A stretch of DNA of 26,862 bases from Reticulitermes lucifugus (Eukaryota > Arthropoda > Insecta > Blattodea > Rhinotermitidae), in NCBI GenBank assembly GCA_026260175.1, contig JAKCWW010002429.1:13905-40766 (forward strand). The letters run 5' to 3'. Shown here piece after piece: positions 10,665 to 20,390 of this stretch (the first letter of the stretch is position 1; every line of letters begins with the position of its first letter). Under the pieces are notes generated by a model. It ran no database searches, was not told where the DNA came from, and worked only from the letters and a program-made list of their open reading frames with translations. Made by a program: the position numbers and the translations under genes.

Positions 10665-10910
10665 CTAATCCCCCCGAAGCTCACCTTCCAGCATGTTTTA
10701 GAATAAATTCCATATTCACTCCTTTATAATCCCCTGTTTATGCTACACGTCTTGCATCCCATTGGCTTTTTTATGCTAATAATATTTGTCGAAAAGGACA
10801 TATTACGAAGCGCCCTTTTGTGTAATTTTTCCATCCTCCTGCTATTTCTTCCCTCTTGGGTTCAAACGTTCTCCTCAGTGCCCTGTTCTCAAACACCCTC
10901 AAGCAAAACT
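10665..10910 (-). mobile_element. LINE family A internal C-terminal fragment, copy 4
   Basis: The minus strand from about 10902 reads LRVFENRALRRTFEPKREEI, then after a +1 shift near 10828 MEKLHKRALRNMSFS and TNIISIKKPMGCKTC. This follows the LINE A order (LRVFEN, K-L-H, NII-x-IK, then the GHVARM position) with heavy substitution. Similarity fades around 10665. The final MNLRVP block and 3' tail are missing, so this copy is truncated at both ends. It overlaps in content with copy 2, 690 bases away, so the two are separate insertions or a duplication. The surrounding 121-codon minus frame (10771-11136) is otherwise unrecognised. Confidence 0.7.
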
Positions 10911-12007
10911 GTTCATACAGTGTTGATAACATTACAGATACCACAGAAGAGACACATAAAATTGAATACACTTTCGCGAAATCTGAAAAATCTGAATATT
11001 TATTTCCGTTTCTGGCAGGTCTATGTTTAACACACGCTCCAAATGCTTCAGCTAGGAATGTGTTAGAAAGAAAGTACGTTATGTACTTACGGTCAAAGTT
11101 CAGAAGCCTCAAATTCACGACACACATAATCTGCATTATTCCTGGGCAGTTTGCACTCTTAGTTTGCTTTCATCGTTACATACTTAGCTTGTTTATTCAT
11201 TAAAAGGGATGTCAAAGAAGTTGATTCATATGAGGTGGCTAATTACAAGATCAAGTAGTCAGTGTTGATGGCATTAAGACTGCAGACGGTACAAAAAGTT
11301 ACAGTTTGTTACAAAGGACATTGCCTCATCAAGACTTAATATAAAGCGGCACTTTTCTGATTCGTATTTCGGGGGCCCTGGTGCCAAATAATGACCACAG
11401 AAAGACTGTCCTGATTATTTCTTCCATAATATCTCTTATCCCCTGCAGAGAAAAACCTCGGAGAGAGCATTAAAAATCAAACACCGTTTCCTTCAGCATT
11501 CTTTACACTTCGTGAGTGAAATTCACGCTACCATTCAACACTGCATAATCAGCACACTGGGCAAAGCGTCGTTAAAACTTTCCACGATATGCAAGAGATA
11601 GCTAGCTTCCATTGACATTATTCTGGGCTGTCTGGTCTTGTTTTTATTTGGTGCTGAAGACAATAAGTGAAACAGGAAGGTTTCTCCATCTAAATTAAAT
11701 TTAAATCAAGGTTTGTGGCATTGCAGCAACATAAATGATAACTTTTATCATTCAAGTAGAGTAACACGAAATTTCTTTAAATACAAATCATCAAGGAAGT
11801 GGTTAAATAAACCAATAACGAAGCAGTAAAATGTCAAATATTCACTGCCGGATGTAGTTGCGGTCAATCGTTCAACCACTTTACGTTGCTGTGGCCAAAC
11901 ACGATCCTAAGTTAATATCCGGCGCCTTTCTTCAGCCAGTATGAGTTCCAGCGTACTTGTCAAAGGTCTGACATCTGCCAGTTCACTGAACGTCTTTAAC
12001 AGAAAGG
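10911..12007. other. No gene seen
   Basis: Frames at 10856-11203 (+) and 10771-11136 (-) overlap each other and have no family resemblance outside the LINE part. No bounded repeat was recognised. Confidence 0.5.
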
Positions 12008-12015
12008 GACGCTGA
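12008..12015. repeat. hAT element target-site duplication, left
   Basis: GACGCTGA, matched 7 of 8 by GACACTGA at 12260-12267. Eight bases is the duplication length made by hAT transposases. Confidence 0.6.
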
Positions 12016-12259
12016 CCGGGGCGTAGCTAGGGGAAGGCGGAGAGTGTTACGGCTGTCCCGGGGAGCAGGGTCCAAGGGGCGGCAAAATAAATGATTTAAA
12101 TGAAAGGATTGATTTTCTGCGATTAACAAATTTTAAATTATTTAGCCAAATAGAAGGAAAATCAGTAAATAATTGAGATTTTTTTAAATTCGTAATTTAT
12201 GTTAGAGGCGGCCATTGTGGTTATACGCGCCTAGCGAAAGAAATGTAACTACGCCACTG
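12016..12259. mobile_element. Non-autonomous hAT-like element (MITE), 244 bp
   Basis: The left end CCGGGGCGTAGCTAG (12016-12030) and the reverse complement of the right end, CAGTGGCGTAGTTAC (12245-12259), match at 11 of 15 positions. CAGTGGCGTAG is a typical hAT terminal sequence. An 8-bp near-perfect duplication brackets it. The inside is a G-rich left third with GGGGCGGCAAAA, then AT-rich sequence with no coding capacity, so movement would have needed a transposase from elsewhere. The decayed left terminus suggests an old insertion. Confidence 0.7.
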
Positions 12260-12267
12260 GACACTGA
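12260..12267. repeat. hAT element target-site duplication, right
   Basis: GACACTGA, one mismatch from the left copy at 12008-12015. Confidence 0.6.
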
Positions 12268-13622
12268 TTAATTAATACATTATTAATTGTATCGGGGATG
12301 TTTCCAGGGTATAAACCGGGCGGGGCGTGAAGATGGCCACTCACCTTCATCTAGAGCCGAGATTACTAATGAGAGAAGCTAAACTTCCACGCTTCCACAC
12401 CCCCATACGCCTTCTTAACGTGCACAGGCACATCTTGGCCTTTACTAACTAAGCTATATTAGCTACGACAGGTATTTACAGACAATAATCTGGTCATAAT
12501 GTGATGGAGTTGACAATGTTTATTTTGTCTTACATGAACGTATTGTAGCAGTGTATTCTGTGATCAGATGTTGTGAAACACTTCAAAAGAAACTTGACAT
12601 GAAAGAGAAAACACCGCCGTAATACATGCTGAACCATATTAGGAATTCCTGCGGCATAAGGGGGTAAGCTTATTGCTTCTGCACTTGGATATTCGAAATT
12701 ATGAGTATAATAGGCAACTGTTATGGCAAGACTTGCCTTATCGAGGAAGCGTACTGAATAGGCTCGCAGCCGAGCGCAAGATTATAGCGAGGTATGCTCA
12801 CTCGGGGTGTCGGAACACCCAAGAAATAGCGCCTAGAGCAGAACTGATTTTTTCAGCTCGATACTCTGGGAGAAGGAATGTTATTGCTGCTGTCTTCAGA
12901 AGAGAAAGAACCCGGAAATAGTACCAATAATAATTACATTATGAAAGAATCAGGTCATTCACAATGTGACCTGACTGCGCATGCATGTTCCTACAACACT
13001 GTTAGCGGAAACTAGTTGGAATTCCAAAGCATGTTGAAAGCAATATTGCGAACGTGACGTTTCGGTCATGTACGTTTACTGATATATTAATTCAACTTAC
13101 TGAACGTATTTAATTTTAACACAGACACGTGTACAATATTTTAAATCTGAAATTAGAAATAACCTCCACAGTACTAATTCATATTATATTCTCATTCAAT
13201 ACTAAAAACCTTTATACTGAAATATGCCTACAGGTGTTTAAAATAAAAAAAAAATATATTGGAGTCAACGTGAAAATAATGTATACAGCCTCGAAGTGGC
13301 AAAATTTATACATGACTTTGGGACACTTTTGGCTGAATAAAATGGCCAGAATGTAAAACTTTACGTTTTTAAACAGATACTTTTTGTGAAAAACAATGTA
13401 ATTATATAATACGTTTTTATAAAGTTTCAAACTTTTTGTGTTGGATGTAATTAATGATGCTAAATGTTGGTGCTCAAATGGTCGTTTAGAATTATGAATT
13501 ATATATTGCAGACGTGCCTTACAATGTGGTGATCACTAGTCTGGGGGTTCTAGGAAATTTACGAGTATCAAGCATTTAGTGTGGCAATTATTTCTGAAAC
13601 GAAAGAGACAAGTACGTATAAT
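12268..13622. other. No gene seen
   Basis: Includes a more GC-rich patch (12730-12920) with an 82-codon plus frame (12673-12921) of unrecognised, arginine-rich product and a small hairpin, GGGTGT CGGA ACACCC (about 12807-12822). Bases 13120-13440 are strongly AT-rich. Confidence 0.5.
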
Positions 13623-13664
13623 TAGCAGTAGCAGTAACAGCAGTAGTAGTGGCAGTAGTAGTAA
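13623..13664. repeat. (AGT/AGC)n trinucleotide repeat
   Basis: Imperfect AGC and AGT triplets, for example AGCAGTAGTAGTGGCAGTAG. Confidence 0.8.
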
Positions 13665-14150
13665 TACAAGGGGAGAAAATAACTGCGGTTTACTGAAAAA
13701 CCACGAAGACCCCCACTACTGACTAAATTCGCCCTCTGAATGCTATCATATCAACCAGATGAGATACTAAGATCGATTTTACAGACAGCGTTGAAATTAA
13801 TCTCTATTTTATGTTAAGAGTAAAGACAAGATAGACCTACGTTTTATTTGAGGTTCTGAATGTGGGGACTTAAAAGATTTTCTGGGATGTATGGATTGGT
13901 AGATAAGAACCAACGTGTCGAAGGAACGTTCTACGTCAGTATTCCGGGTAGAATTAATCTGAAACTTTGGTGCCTGTCTACTAATCTGCAAGGGGTTGCA
14001 TCACAGAACGTAAGTAATCCTATAGAAACCTGAACTCGCATTTCGTAACACACTTTTTTTCTTCACTGGTCTTCATTTCTGAGAAAATGCCGAAAGTGTC
14101 CACTGTACTATGGGTAATATGTAAACCAATACTAACGCGGAGTTCAAATC
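13665..14150. other. No gene seen
   Basis: No recognised coding or repeat sequence. Confidence 0.5.
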
Positions 14151-14153
14151 AAA

Positions 14154-14179
14154 GAGAAAGAGAGGAGAGAGAGAGAGAT
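14154..14179. repeat. (GA)n-rich tract
   Basis: GAGAAAGAGAGGAGAGAGAG and continuing to 14179. Confidence 0.75.
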
Positions 14180-14216
14180 ATGGCAAGCAGTCAATTACGA
14201 GAAATGCATAAAAAAA

Positions 14217-14372
14217 TTTAGTCGTAAAACGCCAAAGGAACAAATTGCTTGGGACACAGAGATGTAGACGAAATTATGAAAATGAAACCAGTGGCAAACG
14301 GCAGAAGCAAACATAAGAGCTATACAAGAAGCTACAAAGGAGGTAGGATCTTTCAAAACAACTATTTTAAAC
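14217..14372 (+). pseudogene. Possible psq-type helix-turn-helix (pogo/Tigger-like) fossil
   Basis: In one plus frame starting at 14217 I read FSRKTPKEQIAWDTEM, then three stops, then NQWQTAEANIRAIQEA and TKEVGSFKTTILNS. Known family: N-terminal psq helix-turn-helix domains of pogo/Tigger-like transposases and insect relatives often show RKT, then W-D/S-x-E-x-M, then A-I-x-x-V, then MGSFKAAKxFNVPxTT. The order and frame agree here, but spacing is off by a few codons and the middle is broken. No downstream catalytic domain is visible, so the call is tentative and the match could be chance. Confidence 0.3.
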
Positions 14373-15939
14373 TCAGTGGGACTACAAATTTCCAGTGAAT
14401 GACAATTTTCTCTCAACGGAATACTTTCGGACAACCTGTACGACTATAATAAACTGCGAAAATTCAGCAGAAGGGAAACAAAATTACAAAAAAAATGCTA
14501 CCACATTCTATATGGCCAGCCACCTATTTCTTTGTGTACTCGTATGTATAAATAACGGGAATGTGCTTTGAACTCATACATTCTAATACCATTTCGGTTG
14601 GCGGACATCCAGCTGATCATGGCCTGCTCTGCTGAGATCATGAAGCAATAAAGAAAAGCGGTCCAGTATCATGGAAGTTCCTTAAGGCAAAGCCCTCGCA
14701 AATTTTACAACGCACCATTCATTACGTCGTCTGTGCCCCGCTCGTTCGTTATTACGTTACTCATCCTTATCTCTGATATAAACCACACGCAAATGCCAGC
14801 TGCTGGGCATGTTGCCGCCTCATCAGTAAATGACACTGTGAACTCAGCAACTAAACCTTACAATAGAGCACGGGGGTTTGTTAAATTCGACTCAAACTTC
14901 TTCGACGTTACAGAAGGCGATGATGAGCAGAAAGAGTAAGGGAAGTGTTACATTCTGGCGAAGGGTGGAATATCTACATTGGTGTCGCGTGTAACTACTT
15001 CAACATTAAGAATAAGACATGGGACATATCTCAGGTACTTACGTCCCAAACACATCTCGTCGATTCATACTACTACGTTACCAAGTAATCCCCGTGTACA
15101 ACCCCTCTTTCTCTTTCTCTTTTCCCCTCTCATTTTCAGTTTGACTGAAATTCCATTCAAATATTCTGCACTCACTTTTAGCGACATGCGGACTTAATTC
15201 CTGCCTCTCTGTGACAGACAGTTTCATGACAATGACACGGAACACAATTATATAGCTATACACAAAATAATACAAATATTCGAACCACATCCCTGAGAAA
15301 CCCCACGATTGCATGAGCTAATTTTAAGCAGCTTTCATATCATTTTTATAGTAAACTTAGGAATATCTGGCTTCTGGATGTTGCCCATAGTGTAGTGTTC
15401 CAGAAAGAACATAAGGTTTTGGAATGCTAGACGATGGGAAAACTCCAGAACCTACGTAATAATAAACACGAAAACATAGTCGGGATGATCACGATTTGCA
15501 CAGGCTACTTCAGATTAAGCAAGAGAGGATAAATAACGCTAGATTTATCCTGTACGAATGCAGTGTTATAGACCACTTTACTCCTAACCTCAACTCTGCC
15601 TTGTCTTTTCTTTTCTACTGCAAATCTTTCTGAATTCCTCATCCGATTATAGGGCACAATAATTTATTATACTGACGGCACAATAACACTAACGGTATCG
15701 ATACGTATCGTTTTACAGTATCTGCCGTGTTACATGATACCTTGACAGAACTGCACACTGACTTCCTCAGCCTTCATAAGCTAATACCAAAATGACGTCT
15801 AAAATCAAAACAGGCTTGCCTCGTTCTGAACCATGACTACCACCTCATCATTCGATGATTTATTAATTTTTTCAATTTAAATAGTATACCTAAATAAACT
15901 TTTTATAACAAAATTATCCGGCAGCAGTGGACGCGGGAT

Positions 15940-15941
<2 letters not shown>
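14373..15941. other. No gene seen
   Basis: About 1.5 kb with no recognised sequence. The short frames around 14733-15314 lack any motif. Confidence 0.5.
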
Positions 15942-15985
<44 letters not shown>

Positions 15986-16011
15986 GTGTGTGTGCGTGTG
16001 TGTGTGTGTGT
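15942..16011. repeat. (AT)n(GT)n compound microsatellite
   Basis: About 20 TA units run directly into GT units broken by one GC (TGTGTGTGCGTGTGTGTGTG). Both parts are prone to length change, so the assembled length may not be exact. Confidence 0.95.
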
Positions 16012-16843
16012 AATGACAAACCCGCGGTTCGTATGCGGTCCGCCGGCCTTTGCGGTTTGTGAGTTTTCGAAAACACTTAACTTATGACCCCATCAGAATA
16101 AAGGTCATTTTAAGTGATTCGGTGAACGTCGTACACACAGTTGAGTTCAATAAACAGTGTTCGTACATATTGCTTGGGATCAGTTGGAAACTTTCCAATA
16201 TTCGACAGTGGTCGGAGTAAGAAAAATAAGGAGTGGTAAGTTCCAAAACCTCTCTTTCAGTTATAAATGTGTTCTAATACTAATAATTAGTGCAAGTGTA
16301 TTTCAGTCAATTTTATATAATGGAAGCTTGTGTGGTTATTTAAAAATATCAATGACAAAGGAACAGGGCAAGATTCTTATTGACCTTCTCCCATTCTTAG
16401 AAATTGAAGCCCTAAAAATTAAGTTATAATGAATAGCTATACAGTTTATTGTGAAAGGATACTAATAATTAAATAATATTAATTTTATTCCCTTAATCCT
16501 TAAATATCAAATAATGCTTTATTGAGAACGTACGTAACACTTCTACCGATAAAAATCCGTTTTCTGCCCACGCACGGTTTGACGAATGTCAGATGACCCT
16601 TGTGTAGCAAAAGATTGCCCTTCACTGGTGTATATGACCGACAATCTCTCAAACTCTGAGAATCCTGTTTATTTCTTGGCTATTTCTCTCTTAGTTCCCG
16701 TGTTGTACTTTCCCGTGTAGGTAGAGCCCCTGTGATAGTACGATCCGTTGTCTCAGAAGACCTGTCCGAGGTATACAAACAATTCATTGTTTTGAAACAT
16801 TAAATCAGAATCTACGTAACCCATACTAGCCGGAGAAGGAAAA
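16012..16843. other. No gene seen
   Basis: The plus frame 16157-16429 (90 codons) is unrecognised. No repeat element was bounded. Confidence 0.5.
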
Positions 16844-16856
16844 CAGTAAGTTCTCT

Positions 16857-17158
16857 AAGGGACGGGATAATGTTGTCGGTATAGCGACTCGCTACGGGCT
16901 GGACGGTCCGGGGTTCGAACTCCCGTGGAAGCAAGAGGTTTTATTCTTATCCATACTCGTCCATACCGGCATCGAGGCCCACTCAGCCCCTTGTACAATG
17001 AGTACTGGGGCTCTTTCCCGGGGGTAAAACGGCCGGGATGTAGCGTTGACCACACACCCGCACCTAGTGCCGAGGTTAAGAATGAATTTAGCTATACCTA
17101 TACTCACCGCTTAGTGCCAGTCATGTTATGTTACGGGGTTACATTAACCTTTACAATT
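16857..17158 (+). mobile_element. tRNA-derived SINE, family 2, plus copy
   Basis: The head contains TCGGTATAGCGACTCGC and a near-canonical box B, GGTTCGAACTC (16912-16922). Body landmarks are GTACTGGGGCTCTTTCC, AACGGCCGGGATGTAGCG and GAGGTTAAGAATGA. The 3' part has ATGTTACGGGG and the tail TAACCTTTACA. The same landmarks occur in order on the minus strand at 26770-26475, which proves a repeat family. Imperfect flanking matches CAGTAAGTT (16844-16852) and CAGTAACTT (17159-17167) may be its target duplication. Frames on both strands across it, including one giving TGVRTPDRPARS, are artefacts of the repeat. Confidence 0.85.
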
Positions 17159-17266
17159 CAGTAACTTTCTGAAGATGGTATACCACACTAGAAGTTACTT
17201 CCTTCACGTACCTTATCTACTGTCTCACGTTAAAAATAATAACAAATTAGCAAACGCTACGTTTTG

Positions 17267-17283
17267 GGGACAGAATGTGTCCC
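17267..17283 (-). other. Perfect hairpin in a hammerhead-like context
   Basis: GGGACA GAATG TGTCCC forms a perfect 6-bp stem with a 5-base loop. On the minus strand it is preceded by CTGAGGA (17291-17285) and followed by CAAAACGTAGCGTT. This resembles the core layout of a hammerhead ribozyme (CUGANGA, stem II, GAAA, stem III), but the GAAA is altered and stem I is not evident. It may be a repeat fragment rather than an RNA. Confidence 0.3.
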
Positions 17284-17299
17284 GTCCTCAGACCAGATA

Positions 17300-17910
17300 T
17301 AAAGTTAACGCCTACTCAACTGAGACCTACAAGTAAAGCTCTCAAACTCGGGGCAAATGATGTCACTTAAAATTCTGTATGGTGCCAGCTGAAGTGGCGT
17401 CGGTTTCCTATCAGGTGTCAACCTTTGTCTGTAGCCCGACGACGGGTACCGAGCCCGTCCTCGAAACTTTGTGTTTTATTCATTTTTATCATTTTAACAT
17501 TAAAAACCGACGACGACCACTACTTTAATGATTCTGAAAAATTATTTTAATAATGAGGGACAATTCAATAATAAGAATTTGATGAAATTAAGATATGGAG
17601 AGAGAGACGCACATGTAAATACTACAAACATTAATCTTGTACCACGATGTGTCAGCGGCCTATATTAAAAACGTGACGTCAATCTCGAACGGTCGACCTA
17701 CGATTGCTACAACCTGAAGTGCTGTTTTCGTCTAGACGGTCAGTGTGAATGTTTCATTATCAAATGGTCTCTCTTGTACCCTCAGCCTCTGACGGTTGTT
17801 TCCATTAGCAAACAATGGATGACGGTCCTGGTTACAAAGTGGACATACACTGGTACACACACCTACAAATGTTAGGAAACCGCGTCATTCGCTTACTAGC
17901 TTCACAGTTT
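17300..17910. other. No gene seen
   Basis: A GC-rich hairpin, GACGGG TACCGA GCCCGTC (about 17442-17460), is present; otherwise nothing recognised. Confidence 0.5.
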
Positions 17911-18062
17911 CGGCACGTACCAACACTACACATTTGACACGTAACAACACTACAAATTCGGCACGTAACAACACTACACATTTGGCACGTACCAACACTA
18001 CACATTCGGCACGTACCAACACTCCAACACTACACATTCGGCACGTAACAACACTACACATC
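17911..18062. repeat. 24-bp minisatellite, six units
   Basis: Six units starting CGGCACGTACCAACAC or close variants, at 17911, 17935, 17959, 17983, 18007 and 18039. All are 24 bp except the fifth, which is 32 bp because an internal 8 bases (CAACACTC-like) are doubled. Unit ends alternate CATT/AATT/CATC. Because 24 is a multiple of three, both strands stay open (plus: ARTNTTHS-like; minus: VVLVRAEC-like), which explains the frames at 17885-18191. There is no evidence of translation. Confidence 0.95.
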
Positions 18063-18210
18063 TGGCCACACATCCATTCTGCGGGGTACAAACGTTCCTG
18101 CTCTACGATCTACAAACTTCTGGCAAGTTCAGAAACTCTCTTGCGGCATTTACAGCAGCTGAAGATGTTACTTCGTGTGATCGGACTGTAACTAATTAAG
18201 CAGACAGAAT

Positions 18211-18420
18211 CTTAAGTTGATGTAGTGGTAAAGCTGTAGACTTGTATTCGGCAGGAGCCTGTTTAGAATCTCAGCGTAGTCTTTGGTTATATTGACTGAG
18301 GTTCCTGTGCATTTCCTCAGTACCTCCAGGTAAACGCAAGGATAGTGTCTCGATCACACTACGAACTCTTCGGTCCAAATCCGTCTCAACTTATAATTCA
18401 GTGATCACCTGTACAATCCG
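18211..18420 (+). mobile_element. tRNA-derived SINE, family 3, degraded
   Basis: The head reads TAGTGGTAAAG (box A, 18223-18233), then GACTTGTATTCGGCAGGAGC and a decayed box B, GTTTAGAATCTC (18261-18272). It is followed by a body with TTTCCTCAGTACCTCCAGG and AACGCAAGGATAGT. From memory this resembles widespread arthropod SINEs in which a TAGTGGTTAAG head is followed by a TTTCC...GGCAAATGCCGGGATGG body. The tail and target duplication were not found, so the right end is approximate. Confidence 0.65.
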
Positions 18421-18619
18421 AGCTACTGACGGCTTCCGAAAATAATCTCGACGAGTAAATACATTACAGTGTATATTCTAAGGAAATCGACAGCTTCAAA
18501 TTTGAATTAAAAATCAAATTTTCGGATATATGCTCCGCCTTCATTACTTAAACACAATACTTAAACATGTACTTACCCACCCTCGTGACTTCAGCATCAG
18601 CTTGAAACTATTTCCTTCA

Positions 18620-18712
18620 GTCCTGAAGATGGAGGGAGAATGGTCTTCTGAAACAGCGGCGCCAACCTACAACAATACAAGGTGTCAAATTCCTGAAGAT
18701 TATAATCTGAAC
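18620..18712 (+). repeat. Relative of the foldback repeat at 19060-19240
   Basis: CCTGAAGATGGAGG (from 18622) and the run around 18662-18708 (CCTACAACAATACAAGGTG, then TCAAATTCCTGAAGATT) align with CTACCAGGCTACACGGTGG and CACAACCCAGAAGACTT of the element at 19182-19219. The encoded artefact peptide (PTYNNTRCQIPEDYN) is like NYQATRWHNPED there. The opposite arm is missing, so it is a half element. Confidence 0.5.
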
Positions 18713-19059
18713 GAGCCCACAGGTTCATGACCGTGTTCACAAAGCGCACCGAGCACGCCGTACTGAGTTAGTTGATTGTGTAAAGTATAAATACATTATT
18801 TTCATTTATTAAGAGGTAGATTTTGAACAACCATTACAGAACGTTTGGCTCGATTCATTAGAAAATTTAAGTAAGTCGGTGATACGGACCCTTCAAAAAC
18901 GTGGAAAACATGACATACTTGGAATCGACAGTGGCAAGTCCAAACGGAGAACATGAAACGTTTAGAGTGCAGAACAAATTCGGGAATGCTTGCCACCTTT
19001 CAGTTCAGAAACTTTGTCTTTGCCGTGCTGTATATAATAACATAATACGTAAATGAAAA
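18713..19059. other. No gene seen
   Basis: No recognised sequence between the two foldback-family pieces. Confidence 0.45.
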
Positions 19060-19240
19060 AGGCTACAATTCCACATATATACATTGCGGTATTCTGGAGG
19101 AGACCGTGCAGTCTGGTAGTTTCCTTCATCTTCAGTTTTCTGGAAGTAGAAGCGGTAAGTTCCTTCAGGCGTTTTGTATTCAACTACCAGGCTACACGGT
19201 GGCACAACCCAGAAGACTTCATAAGAATGATCTACCACTC
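19060..19240. repeat. Foldback repeat with inverted arms
   Basis: The left arm (19090-19121) contains CCGTGCAGTCTGGTAGTT. The right arm (19182-19214) has its inverse, AACTACCAGGCTACACGG, then TGGCACAACCCAGAA. Over about 32 bases most positions pair, with a 60-base loop (19122-19181). Frames on both strands look alike because of this symmetry (minus NYQTARSPPEY, plus NYQATRWHNPED). From memory, similar sequences are scattered through insect genomes. Outer ends and target duplication are undefined. Confidence 0.6.
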
Positions 19241-20364
19241 TCTGAAATATGAAACCTCGACTTCACCTGTTCTTTGTTTTGGTCCTCTAAAATTACGGAG
19301 ACATACAGCCTGAGGATAAATAAAAACAGGGGGCTGAGGTGAAGATTTTGAAATAAGATGTAAAATTGCCAGGAGGTTGGATGTAATTAATGCGGAGACT
19401 ACAAGTTTTACTCTTCACACATTATTAAAAGGATGATCAAATCGAGGAGGATGAGATAGGTCATCCATGTTTCACGCATAGTACAGGCAAAAATTCCTAT
19501 AAAAGTTTGGTTGGAATACCTAAGGGACAGGCACAATTTGTAGAATCTAGGCGTAGATAGGATGATAATAATAAAAGTCATTAAAGCCGTTAAGATGTGT
19601 GGGAAGGTGTTGACTGGATTAATGTTTTTAGGTAGAATCCAGTGCCGGGAACTGTACAAGCGGTAATGAACATTGGGGTTTCATTAAAAGGCACGAAATT
19701 CCTTAATTAGCTGAGCGGCTGTTGGCTTTTCTATAAGGAATGTGATGCATGTAGTTTGTTAGTTAAGGAGGGGATTCATTACCATATCCAGTCTGCTGGA
19801 ACAAGAGCTGGAAGAAGGAGTTTGTGCCTAAGGTTAGATGGTTATTAATTGAGGGATCAGCCATGATATTATACGTAAAGGAAACCGCTGATGATGTATT
19901 TAATTACTCTTGAATTTATTACATGTGTATAATCAGAATTCGAACTTCCTACCATCTCACTTTAAGCAGATGGTTGATTCGCTTTATTCAGACTCCAATT
20001 TCTGCATTATGTTCCAGCTACACGTTGTTCTGCTCCTTTGGGTACAATTAATTTACATTGTTAACCGTCTTGCCTTAAGAAAATCAAACCTCTCCCGAAT
20101 ATATGGAACATCGCACTGGAGTGCGTCGCACTCCTGCTTTATATTCTGGATATCTTGGTTTCAAACCTCTGGCGAAAGTCATGTTAGACGGCCACGTTTT
20201 TCGCAGTTCTTCTCAGGGCCTAGAAACAAGTGCCGAACAGTACCGCAAATTATGACACAACAGCTTCGTTGCACTGCGTTTAAAATTCACCATTTATGCA
20301 CTAAAATTCCGATCTTCCGAAGATATATGATTTGAACCACTGATAGGGTGTTTAGTGAAGCCAA
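19241..20364. other. No gene seen
   Basis: A 141-codon plus frame (19910-20335, non-ATG start) is the longest in the window but shows no domain and lies in AT-rich sequence. I treat it as chance. Confidence 0.5.
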
Positions 20365-20390
20365 GAATAAATAAATAGATAAATAAATAT
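20365..20390. repeat. (AAAT/AGAT)n microsatellite
   Basis: AATAAATAAATAGATAAATA with flanking partial units. It could be a SINE or LINE tail, but no body was recognised. Confidence 0.7.

Noticed and set aside
10771..11136. 121-codon minus frame as a gene
   Set aside because: Only residues about 79-104 are meaningful, and those are LINE A remnant. The rest is unrelated sequence read through.
16855..17107. Minus frames giving TGVRTPDRPARS-type peptides
   Set aside because: The sequence is a SINE with a polymerase III promoter on the opposite strand, and the same peptide comes from the inverted copy at 26585-26773.
17442..17460. GC-rich 6-bp hairpin
   Set aside because: Short and isolated, with no supporting gene or repeat.
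17911..18062. CRISPR array
   Set aside because: Units are directly adjacent with no unique spacers, and the sequence is animal-like.
19910..20335. 141-codon plus-strand open frame
   Set aside because: Non-ATG start, no domain, AT-rich composition. Frames of this length are expected by chance over 27 kb in six frames.
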